Assembly (NCBI RefSeq): GCF_018860805.1
Contig: NZ_JAHKQR010000003.1
Span: forward strand, 744,001 to 808,000
DNA length: 64,000 nucleotides
Origin: Aestuariibacter sp. A3R04
Lineage (GTDB): Bacteria > Pseudomonadota > Gammaproteobacteria > Enterobacterales > Alteromonadaceae
Direction: 5' to 3'
The notes beneath the pieces were generated by a model, which was not told the DNA's origin, did no database searches, and worked only from the letters and a program-made list of their open reading frames with translations. The position numbers and the translations under genes are program-made. This document shows, piece by piece, positions 48,413-56,430 of this stretch (the stretch's first letter is position 1; each line of letters begins with the position of its first letter).

Positions 48413-49324
48413 ATGAAATTGATATTAGCTATTGCGCTGTCGGTATTTTCCACCCTCACGTATTCCGCAGAGTTTTTAACGTTTTTTTTCGCCGGACAAT
48501 CAAACATGGACGGCTACGGTTACACCCGAGATCTTCCCGATGGCTTAAACCAACAACAAAATGTTTGGATATTTCACGGCAATGGCGCATTCGACAATCA
48601 GCCTGGTGCTGGCATTGGTATATGGGAGAAGGTTCAACCCGGCCACGGTGCTGGGTTCAGCTACGATGGTAAACAAAATATCCTTTCTGATAGATTTGGT
48701 CCTGAACTGAGCTTTTCTCATGCTATTACCCGTGCCTATCCAAACAAAAAAATTGCCATTATCAAGTACGCGGTAGGGGGAACGGGCATAGCCCTAAATA
48801 CAGGTTATAGTAACTGGCATCCAGCTTTTTACGAGGGAGAAGGGAGGAATCAGTATGATTTTGCTTTACGGGCCATTAAGAATGCTTTTGCAGCGCGGGA
48901 TGTTGATGGTGATGGCGAAGAAGATGTGCTAACCCCCGCCGGAATTATTTGGATGCAAGGGGAGGCCGACGCCCACACTAGCCCAGAGTCTGCTAATGCC
49001 TATCTCGACAATTTGACAAACTTAATGGCCTTATTCAGGGCAGCACTTCGGGCCGATGATATCCCTGTTGTGATTGGCAGAATAACTGATTCCGGTTTGG
49101 GGGAAGAAGACATTATGCCGTTTATTAGTCGCGTTCACCTGGCCCAACAACTTTTTGTAGAACGCGATGTTTGCGCTGCATACATGACCGATACAAATAA
49201 TTATAAGTATCTTGCATCAGATCCCTGGCACTACACCAGTCAAGGGTTTATTAGCATGGGAAATGATTTTTTCAATGCTTTTGATCAGTTGGCGAAAAAC
49301 TGCGGCTCCGTTTTTCATCAATGA
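48413..49324 (+). CDS. Secreted SGNH-type carbohydrate esterase (sialate O-acetylesterase/CE6-like)
   Basis: 303 residues with a signal peptide (ILAIALSVFSTLTYSA). The catalytic Ser is in FFAGQSNMDGYG; GGTG (AVGGTGIAL) and IIWMQGEADAH supply the oxyanion Gly and Gln; the His is in SDPWHYTSQG. This matches the DUF303/CE6 esterases that remove acetyl groups from polysaccharides. It lies upstream of the TonB receptor gene and fits a polysaccharide-use locus, although it has its own downstream inverted repeat. Confidence 0.87.
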   Translation: MKLILAIALSVFSTLTYSAEFLTFFFAGQSNMDGYGYTRDLPDGLNQQQNVWIFHGNGAFDNQPGAGIGIWEKVQPGHGAGFSYDGKQNILSDRFGPELSFSHAITRAYPNKKIAIIKYAVGGTGIALNTGYSNWHPAFYEGEGRNQYDFALRAIKNAFAARDVDGDGEEDVLTPAGIIWMQGEADAHTSPESANAYLDNLTNLMALFRAALRADDIPVVIGRITDSGLGEEDIMPFISRVHLAQQLFVERDVCAAYMTDTNNYKYLASDPWHYTSQGFISMGNDFFNAFDQLAKNCGSVFHQ

Positions 49325-49766
49325 GTTGTTTATTTTTTTGAAACACGCTGGCGATTATCACTGGCGCACAAAACCATTAGTTTCAATACAGGGTAAAGCA
49401 ACTCGCTTACACGACAGGTGTAAGTGAGGTTGCTTTCCAATACTCCTCTCAAAATCCCTGTTCGCACCTTTGTTTTTCTATTTAAATCTAGCCAGTGCTT
49501 TTTTGCTGTTTACACCGCACATCATTAACGGGGTTTTGCTATAACTCGTTGATATGGGGGTACTTGATTTATTTCTGGTTGTTTCTTTCGTTATCGTTAT
49601 GAGTGATTAATGTTAACTCTGTGTTGCATTAATTTTATTGAATACGTATGTAGCCAATTGTGCAATATCTAAGTCCTCTATAGCATTAGCTCCGAGATGT
49701 TTTGTCATTGAATTGTTAGAAGAACAACAAAAAGACAACAAAAATAACCGTATGGGACACCGTTTT
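49325..49766. other. Intergenic region between the esterase and TonB receptor genes
   Basis: 442 bases without a credible gene. At 49395-49436 lies a long inverted repeat: arms of 18 and 19 bases (AAAGCAAC..CTTACAC and its near complement) around GACAG, possibly a terminator lacking a strong T run. The remaining AT-rich stretch should hold the receptor promoter and a long leader; no clear -35/-10 pair or known operator stands out. Confidence 0.6.
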
Positions 49767-52634
49767 ATGAAACAATTTAAACCCAACCTAATAAAAGCTG
49801 CGCTCATTTCAGGTGGCATGGCTTTTGGCAGTTCACCCGTATTTGCGCAAGACGCGAACACAGATGCGCCTGAAGATGCTGAACTTGAAGTTATTCAGGT
49901 CAGTGGTATTCGTGGAAGCCTGCAACGCGCGCAGGCGATTAAAATGAATAACACGTCAATTGTTGAGGCACTATCTGCAGAAGATATCGGAAAACTACCA
50001 GACACATCTGTTGCAGAGTCACTGGCTCGCTTGCCAGGTCTTGCTGGTGAACGCCGCAATGGTCGCACAAGTGGCTTGTCCGTCCGCGGATTCAACGAAA
50101 ATTACGTGGGTACAACGCTCAATGGACGTGAATTGCTAGGCATGGGCGACAACCGTGGGGTTGAGTTTGATCTTTACCCCACTGAAATTGTTTCCAATAT
50201 TCTTGTTTACAAAACGCCTGAAGCCGGTCTTATGACCCAAGGTATTGGTGGTACCATCGATATTCAGACGGTGAGCCCGTTAACGGCGAAAAAGACCATG
50301 GCGATTAACGCCAATTACGAAGTTAACCAGGAAGAGTCCGGTAATCCGGATTTTGATAACAAAGGGCACCGGGTGTCGTTTAACTTTGTTGATCAATTTG
50401 CCAACGACACCATCGGCGTAGCGCTTGCTATTGCCGACATGGAGTCGCCACGGCAGGAACAACACTTCCGCGGTTGGGGCTATGCAGATGCGGATGGCAG
50501 TAAAGCAGCAGATGGCGTAGAAGTACCTGAAGGTACCGTTATTCTAGGCGGGCATGATTCGTTTACCCGTTCGGCAATGTTGGAGCGTACGTCTATTGCC
50601 GGGGTTATTGAGTATGCACCTAATGAAGACCTGAAAATTCAGCTGGACGCCCTCTACATCGACTTTGAAGAAAATGACGTAAGGCGCGGTGTAGAGGAAG
50701 GCGGTGCTGCATGGGGCACGCAGGATTACACCATAACAGGCGTAGACAATGGGCTGGTGACGTCAGGTTACTACGACGGCTACCTGTCCGTCATTCGAAA
50801 TGACTCCAGACAGCAAAAAGCTGAATTAACCACTTTTGGTCTTAATGCAGAATACATTGTCAATGAAGACTGGACGGCAACACTGGATGTTTCCAGCGGT
50901 AAAGTGGATAAAACCATCACAGATATTGAAAGTTATTCGGGTGTTGGTCGTGCCGGTGTGGATGGGCGCCCGCTTACCCCGCGCGCTTGGACGATGACAT
51001 CAACGGGTGTGGTTTATAGCGATCACCCTACACTGGACAGTGTTGATCTTGCTGATCCAACGTTAGTGCGTCTCGCCGGTCCACAAGCCTGGGGTGGCTC
51101 ACTAGGACCTGTGGAACGTTTTCAAGGAGTAGAAGGCTTTGGCCCTAATACTGCGCAAGATGGTTTTGTGAACGAACCCGTATTTGATGAGACCTTAGAC
51201 GCAATAAGACTTGATGTAAAAGGGTATGTAGACTGGGGCATTTTTACTAAGCTTACTGCGGGCGTCAATTATCAGGAACGGGAAAAACAAAAAGATAACA
51301 ATGGTGCTTACCTCACGTCACCCGTATGGCCCGACGCTGACCCTATTCCCAATCCGCTAGGAACTGCAGATTTAAGCTTTATCGGTATTGAAGGCGTAGT
51401 TGCCTACGATGGTTTGGCGCTCTACAGAGACGGCTATTATATCGAAACCGAAGCGGAATTATTTGAAAATGGTCGGTTAGGCGACTCTTACACCATTAAA
51501 GAAGAAATATTAACCACTTACGCTAAGCTTGACATTGATACCGAAATTGGTGACGTGCTGGTGTTTGGTAACTTGGGCTTACAAGTGATCAGTGTGGACC
51601 AAACTGGTGATGGCTTTAACACCACAACCGGCCCTACAGGCTTCACTTCTATAACTCCTATAAGTGATGGAGATGCTTACACTGACGTTTTGCCCACGCT
51701 AAACTTAAGCTTTGAAGTTGCTGAAAACCAATTCATACGTACGGCGTTAGGCAAAGTACTAAGTCGCCCTCGCATGGATGACATGAGGCCTAACAACACA
51801 GTGAGCTTTACATTTAACGATCAACAAATCGTTTCCACTAACGTTGCTAATGGCCCTTGGTCAGCGAGTGCTGGTAATGCAAGGCTGAAGCCATTGGAAG
51901 CGAACCAGTTTGATATTGCATACGAGAACTATTTTGCGGATTCTGGTTACTTTGCCGTTAGTTTCTTCTATAAAGATTTAACGAACTGGCACATAGCAGG
52001 GCAAACCATTGGCGATTTCTCTGGTTCTTATATCGAAGGTTTCCACCAGACATCCGGCCAAACGGACATCAATGGTGATGGTGTTGCTGACGAGAATGAT
52101 ATCGTTCCACCGGGTACATTTAACGGTGTGGTAAGTTTCCGCGAAGATGGCTTGGAGGGGTTTGTTCGTGGTTGGGAATTGCAGGGCAGTTTGCCTTTGG
52201 ACATTATCCACGATTCTCTGGAAGGATTTGGTGTGTTCGCAAGCGCTACTTTCCTGGACGGACAATTTGATAACGGTGATGCTGTGCCCGGTTTATCCGA
52301 AGAGTCATACTCTTTTACCGCTTTCTATGAAAGCAATGGTTTTGAAGTGCGGGTTTCGGGTACGAAGCGAGACCCTTTCAGTACAGAAACTCGGGCAATA
52401 AGTTTGTCACTGGCGCAAATTGACGACCGCGGTGGGGAGCAATGGGATGCGCAAATCGGTTATGATTTCAGCGAATCAGGCATCGAGTCACTGGAAGGCT
52501 TGCGCATTACCCTTCAAGGACAAAACCTAACCGACGAACCCACTGTTCAAGCAAACCCTGGTGATGGCCGTCAAATTACGCAATATCAACAATTTGGACG
52601 TAACTTCCTGCTGGGAGTTAACTACACTTTCTAA
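49767..52634 (+). CDS. TonB-dependent receptor (carbohydrate-type)
   Basis: About 955 residues. Signal peptide (LIKAALISGGMAFGSSPVFA), TonB-box-like ELEVIQVSG, plug domain (NNTSIVEALSAEDIGKLPDTSVAESLARLPGL, GFNENYVGTTLNGREL) and a C-terminal 22-strand barrel ending in LGVNYTF with terminal Phe. The KLPDTSVAESLARLPG type is the large family of Proteobacterial oligosaccharide receptors. With the halogenase-like and GH13 genes it probably imports maltodextrin-type sugars. ATG at 49752 is an alternative start five codons earlier. Two tandem terminators follow. Confidence 0.93.
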   Translation: MKQFKPNLIKAALISGGMAFGSSPVFAQDANTDAPEDAELEVIQVSGIRGSLQRAQAIKMNNTSIVEALSAEDIGKLPDTSVAESLARLPGLAGERRNGRTSGLSVRGFNENYVGTTLNGRELLGMGDNRGVEFDLYPTEIVSNILVYKTPEAGLMTQGIGGTIDIQTVSPLTAKKTMAINANYEVNQEESGNPDFDNKGHRVSFNFVDQFANDTIGVALAIADMESPRQEQHFRGWGYADADGSKAADGVEVPEGTVILGGHDSFTRSAMLERTSIAGVIEYAPNEDLKIQLDALYIDFEENDVRRGVEEGGAAWGTQDYTITGVDNGLVTSGYYDGYLSVIRNDSRQQKAELTTFGLNAEYIVNEDWTATLDVSSGKVDKTITDIESYSGVGRAGVDGRPLTPRAWTMTSTGVVYSDHPTLDSVDLADPTLVRLAGPQAWGGSLGPVERFQGVEGFGPNTAQDGFVNEPVFDETLDAIRLDVKGYVDWGIFTKLTAGVNYQEREKQKDNNGAYLTSPVWPDADPIPNPLGTADLSFIGIEGVVAYDGLALYRDGYYIETEAELFENGRLGDSYTIKEEILTTYAKLDIDTEIGDVLVFGNLGLQVISVDQTGDGFNTTTGPTGFTSITPISDGDAYTDVLPTLNLSFEVAENQFIRTALGKVLSRPRMDDMRPNNTVSFTFNDQQIVSTNVANGPWSASAGNARLKPLEANQFDIAYENYFADSGYFAVSFFYKDLTNWHIAGQTIGDFSGSYIEGFHQTSGQTDINGDGVADENDIVPPGTFNGVVSFREDGLEGFVRGWELQGSLPLDIIHDSLEGFGVFASATFLDGQFDNGDAVPGLSEESYSFTAFYESNGFEVRVSGTKRDPFSTETRAISLSLAQIDDRGGEQWDAQIGYDFSESGIESLEGLRITLQGQNLTDEPTVQANPGDGRQITQYQQFGRNFLLGVNYTF

Positions 52635-52644
52635 TGGGAACCAT

Positions 52645-52671
52645 GCCCTCTTGTCTAAAGAGGGCGTTTTA
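52645..52671 (+). terminator. Terminator 1 after the TonB receptor gene
   Basis: 8-bp stem GCCCTCTT/AAGAGGGC with a 5-base loop, followed by GTTTT, 10 bases after the stop. Confidence 0.8.
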
Positions 52672-52695
52672 CACTACACAAAATAACTGATTTAG

Positions 52696-52731
52696 AAGCT
52701 CCATTGGTCGATCTGATTGGAGCTTTTTCTT
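52696..52731 (+). terminator. Terminator 2 after the TonB receptor gene
   Basis: 8-bp stem AAGCTCCA/TGGAGCTT with a 14-base loop and a T-rich tail. The tandem arrangement implies that the downstream genes have their own promoter. Confidence 0.75.
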
Positions 52732-52767
52732 TTTATCACAGCAACGTGATAGCTTTGGAGTGAATTG

Positions 52768-52783
52768 ACGCTACGCGTAGCGT
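52768..52783. promoter_or_regulatory. 16-bp perfect palindrome before the halogenase-like gene
   Basis: ACGCTACGCGTAGCGT is a perfect 16-base palindrome 25 bases before the start codon and after the two terminators. It may be an operator for the halogenase-amylase unit or an RNA hairpin near the ribosome site. Confidence 0.5.
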
Positions 52784-52807
52784 GAAGGGTGTGATGGTAA
52801 CGGTCAA

Positions 52808-54310
52808 ATGACAAAAAACGTAATTAAAGATGTGGTTATTGTAGGTGGCGGAACGGCAGGATGGATTTCAGCTGCAGTAATACAGCGCCTGCTCGGCGCA
52901 ACGGTTAGCGTCAACCTTATTGAGTCAGAGGACATTGGTACGGTGGGGGTCGGCGAAGCAACGATTCCACCTATCACGCTTCTTAATAACATGCTCGGTA
53001 TTGATGAAAAGGCCTTCATACGAGAAACAAACGCGACCATGAAGCTCGCCATACGCTTTGAAAATTGGCGTGTTAATGGTGAGCAGTACTACCATACGTT
53101 TGGCGCGCCGGGCAAGAGCTTCGCATTTTGCCAGTTTCACCATTATTTTAAGCGCGCTCAACAGCTCGGCCTAGAAGACTCCCTTTGGGACTACGATTTA
53201 AACTACCTGGCTTGTGAAGCCGGTAAATTTGCTCACATTGCCTCACCGGATCCGATAATTGAAATGCCTTATGCGTACCACTTTGACGCGTCTCTTTACG
53301 CCCGTTTTCTGCGTAAAAAATGTGAACAAATGGGCGTAACACGCACGGAAGGTATCATCACCAGCGTGCAACAAAATGCAGACAGCGGTTATATTGATAG
53401 TGTCACCCTCAAAGATGGTAAAAAAATATCAGGGGATTTATTTGTCGATTGCTCGGGTTTCAGGGGTTTGTTAATTCAACAAACACTAAATACCGGCTAC
53501 GAAGATTGGTCTCATTGGTTGCCCTGTGATCGGGCTGTTGCCATGCCTTCAGAACGCCACGAAAAAACCAGCCCCTTTACACGGTCAATTGCCCATACTG
53601 CAGGTTGGCAATGGCGTATTCCGTTACAGCACAGAAATGGCAATGGATTGGTTTATAGCAGTCATCATTACACTGACGACCAAGCCCTCGATATACTATC
53701 AAGCAACTTAGAGACGGCGCCCATAGGCGATCCTAAGTACATTCATTTCAGAACGGGCAGGAGACGGAAGCAATGGCACAAAAACGTGATTGCAGTAGGT
53801 TTATCCGGCGGGTTTTTAGAGCCACTGGAGTCTACCAGTATACACCTGATCCAATCTGCTGTGGTGCGTCTTGTGCACTTGTTCCCCCACGATGGAATAA
53901 AGCAAAAACAAATTGAGGAATACAATAAACAATCGCAAATGGAGTTTGAGCAAATCCGCGATTTCATTATTTTGCACTACCACGTGAATGAGCGTAACGA
54001 CAGTCAATTCTGGAAGGACGTAAGAAATATGGAGGTGCCGGAAAGCCTTATGCACAAGATTGAGTTGTTTACGGCATCCGGCAATTTATTCAGAGCTCAA
54101 AATGATTTATTTCTTGAGAGTTCATGGCTACAAGTACTGATGGGGCAGGGTGTTAAGGCAGGTGACTATCATCCATTGGCTAACGGGATGTCAGAGAAAA
54201 AACTCTTCGAATTGATGGCCAGTATTAAAAAAATCAAAAACGAACCAGTGGGAAAGCTGGCCAGTCACGATGACTTTTTGCGTGAGTATTGCCGTTTACA
54301 GAGGCCCTGA
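52808..54310 (+). CDS. Tryptophan halogenase-like flavoprotein
   Basis: 500 residues. FAD loop VVIVGGGTAGWISAAVI at the N-terminus, GVGEATIPPI, the conserved Lys in NATMKLAIRFENW (equivalent to the catalytic Lys of PrnA), and the WxWxIP motif as GWQWRIP near residue 267-272. All hallmarks of flavin-dependent halogenases are kept. In Alteromonadales and Caulobacter, members of this family sit next to carbohydrate TonB receptors, where a real halogenation role is unproven. It needs a flavin reductase, not seen here. Confidence 0.9.
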   Translation: MTKNVIKDVVIVGGGTAGWISAAVIQRLLGATVSVNLIESEDIGTVGVGEATIPPITLLNNMLGIDEKAFIRETNATMKLAIRFENWRVNGEQYYHTFGAPGKSFAFCQFHHYFKRAQQLGLEDSLWDYDLNYLACEAGKFAHIASPDPIIEMPYAYHFDASLYARFLRKKCEQMGVTRTEGIITSVQQNADSGYIDSVTLKDGKKISGDLFVDCSGFRGLLIQQTLNTGYEDWSHWLPCDRAVAMPSERHEKTSPFTRSIAHTAGWQWRIPLQHRNGNGLVYSSHHYTDDQALDILSSNLETAPIGDPKYIHFRTGRRRKQWHKNVIAVGLSGGFLEPLESTSIHLIQSAVVRLVHLFPHDGIKQKQIEEYNKQSQMEFEQIRDFIILHYHVNERNDSQFWKDVRNMEVPESLMHKIELFTASGNLFRAQNDLFLESSWLQVLMGQGVKAGDYHPLANGMSEKKLFELMASIKKIKNEPVGKLASHDDFLREYCRLQRP

Positions 54311-54400
54311 ATACGTATTCAGGGCGTTGGTCTTGGGCAGTTGAGCCAGTAAAATCGACGCAGGTTCCATATTTAACAATATTTTAAAAAAGAGGTCGTT

Positions 54401-56296
54401 GTGCAGACATTCAATCGTTTCAAATTCTCGGTGGCTTCATGTGCGTTGTTGTGGCTTCTGGTGATCCCAACAATGGGGTTTTCCGCCCCTTTGCAAAAAG
54501 CGCTGGTGGCTTACCCGCCCAACTGGTGGGTCGGTATGGAAGCTCCTGTGGTTGAACTTATGATCTATGCTCAGGGGGTTGGCGACGACAGCGTAGTCTT
54601 GCGCAATGGCAACGGTAATGTGGCATCGGTGACACAGTTAGATAGCCCCAACTACCTGTTTGTAACACTGGACACGAAACACGCCGAGGAAGGTGATGTG
54701 GTACTGGCGTTTAGAGACGAAGACGGGAGTGAGAGAATACTGCACTATCCTCTTTTATCACGCAGTGAAGGTGCCCGCCAACGCAAAGGTTTCGGTCCTG
54801 AAGATGCAATTTATCTCATCGCGCCTGACAGATTTGCTAATGGCTCAACAACAAATGACAATATACCAGGTTACGCCGATAAAGCTGCCCGCTCCGAGAA
54901 GGGGGGACGACATGGTGGAGATATTCAGGGGATCATTGAGCATCTCGACTACATTGAAGAGCTGGGTTTTACGCAAATCTGGAGCATGCCGTTGCTCGAA
55001 AATGCCATGAACAATTACAGTTACCATGGTTATTCCATCACAGACCACTATCAGATTGACCCCCGTTATGGCAGTAATGATGACTATGTTGCACTGAGTG
55101 AGGCTGCTTCTCAGCGTGGAATTGGCCTGATTATGGATATGGTGCTCAATCATATTGGTAGTCATCATATTTGGATGCAAGATATGCCATCGGCAGATTG
55201 GATCAATAACGGTGGTAAGTTTGTTGGGACCAGCCATAAACGTGAAACCCTTCACGATCCCCATGTCATTGAGAGTGATAAAAAAGGGTTTAGCGACGGT
55301 TGGTTTGTCCCCACAATGCCGGATTTGAATCAACGCAATCCACATCTGGCCAATTATCTGATTCAAAACGCGATATGGTGGGTGGAGTACGCCAATTTAA
55401 GTGGTATTCGCGTTGATACTTATTCTTACTCCGATAAAGACTTCCTTTCACAATGGACAAGCCGGTTAATGGAGGAATATCCAAACCTTAACATTGTGGG
55501 AGAAGAGTGGTCGGTTAACCCTGCCATCACGTCCTATTGGCAAGCGGGGAGCTATCGCCATGACGGTTATCACAGTGCGTTGCCGTCAGTCATGGATTTT
55601 CCCCTCCAGGCCGCAGTGGTCAGAGCGGTAAACAGTGAAGAGCGTTGGGATGCCGGGTTTATTAACTTGTATGAAACACTGGCTACAGATTTTCTTTACG
55701 GCGATGCAAACAATGTGGTGATATTTCCGGATAATCACGACATGAGCAGAATTTACACGCAAGTCGATCACGATCTCAACAAATGGAACATGGCAATGAC
55801 AGTGTTTCTTACCACCCGTGGCATCCCTCAGGTGTTTTACGGCACGGAAATCCTCATGCAAAACGGGGAGAGTGATGACCACGGAATCATCCGAACTGAT
55901 TTCCCTGGTGGTTGGAGCGAGGACGAGGGCAAAAATGGATTTACAGGTGAAGGCTTGAACAAAGACGAACGTTGGGCGCAGGAACGGGTTAAGCAATTAC
56001 TCTCACTGCGCAAAACTCACCCACAGTTCTTTAAGGGCGAGATGAAACACTATGCACCTGACGATGGTGTCTATACCTTCTTCAGAACAACAGGCAACGT
56101 GGATGATGGCATGTTGATGGTGGTACTGAATAAGAAAAAAATCGTACTTGATTTGGGAAAATACGGCTCTGTGTTGTCAGGGTATACCCGGTTGTCCCGA
56201 TTGCGGGATGGCAAAACCTTTGGTGTAGGAGAAACCCTTACTTTGGAGCCAATGTCTGCCACTGTTTTTGTGGTAAGTGCTGAGTCTTCTCTTTGA
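54401..56296 (+). CDS. GH13 alpha-amylase/cyclomaltodextrinase-like enzyme
   Basis: 631 residues. A signal peptide (ALLWLLVIPTMGFSA) and an N-terminal beta-sandwich of about 100 residues precede the (beta/alpha)8 barrel. Barrel motifs: DMVLNHIGSHH, GIRVDTYSYSD with nucleophile Asp near residue 335, VGEEW with the acid Glu near 368, and PDNHDMSRI near 446. The N-terminal domain and barrel resemble cyclomaltodextrinase/neopullulanase-type enzymes, here secreted. It should break down maltodextrins for the TonB receptor. Start GTG with AGAGG upstream, 90 bases after the halogenase gene. Confidence 0.92.
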   Translation: MQTFNRFKFSVASCALLWLLVIPTMGFSAPLQKALVAYPPNWWVGMEAPVVELMIYAQGVGDDSVVLRNGNGNVASVTQLDSPNYLFVTLDTKHAEEGDVVLAFRDEDGSERILHYPLLSRSEGARQRKGFGPEDAIYLIAPDRFANGSTTNDNIPGYADKAARSEKGGRHGGDIQGIIEHLDYIEELGFTQIWSMPLLENAMNNYSYHGYSITDHYQIDPRYGSNDDYVALSEAASQRGIGLIMDMVLNHIGSHHIWMQDMPSADWINNGGKFVGTSHKRETLHDPHVIESDKKGFSDGWFVPTMPDLNQRNPHLANYLIQNAIWWVEYANLSGIRVDTYSYSDKDFLSQWTSRLMEEYPNLNIVGEEWSVNPAITSYWQAGSYRHDGYHSALPSVMDFPLQAAVVRAVNSEERWDAGFINLYETLATDFLYGDANNVVIFPDNHDMSRIYTQVDHDLNKWNMAMTVFLTTRGIPQVFYGTEILMQNGESDDHGIIRTDFPGGWSEDEGKNGFTGEGLNKDERWAQERVKQLLSLRKTHPQFFKGEMKHYAPDDGVYTFFRTTGNVDDGMLMVVLNKKKIVLDLGKYGSVLSGYTRLSRLRDGKTFGVGETLTLEPMSATVFVVSAESSL

Positions 56297-56343
56297 CTTA
56301 TGCAACTGGCGTTAAATTGATGGCCCTTTAGCGCGTCATTGAA

Positions 56344-56374
56344 AAAGGGGGAAGCCATATTCGCTTCCCCCTTT
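56344..56374. terminator. Bidirectional terminator between the amylase and M3 peptidase genes
   Basis: 12-bp stem AAAGGGGGAAGC/GCTTCCCCCTTT with a 7-base loop, flanked by A-rich and T-rich ends, between convergent genes. Confidence 0.88.
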
Positions 56375-56430
56375 CATATTTGCGGTCAGTCCGGTGCTTT
56401 TGATAACTGCGAACTTATCGATTCGCGCTA

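Noticed and set aside
49638..49766. N-terminal extension of the TonB receptor frame
   Set aside because: The 43 extra residues are not signal-like and precede a clean signal peptide beginning at 49767; read as leader.
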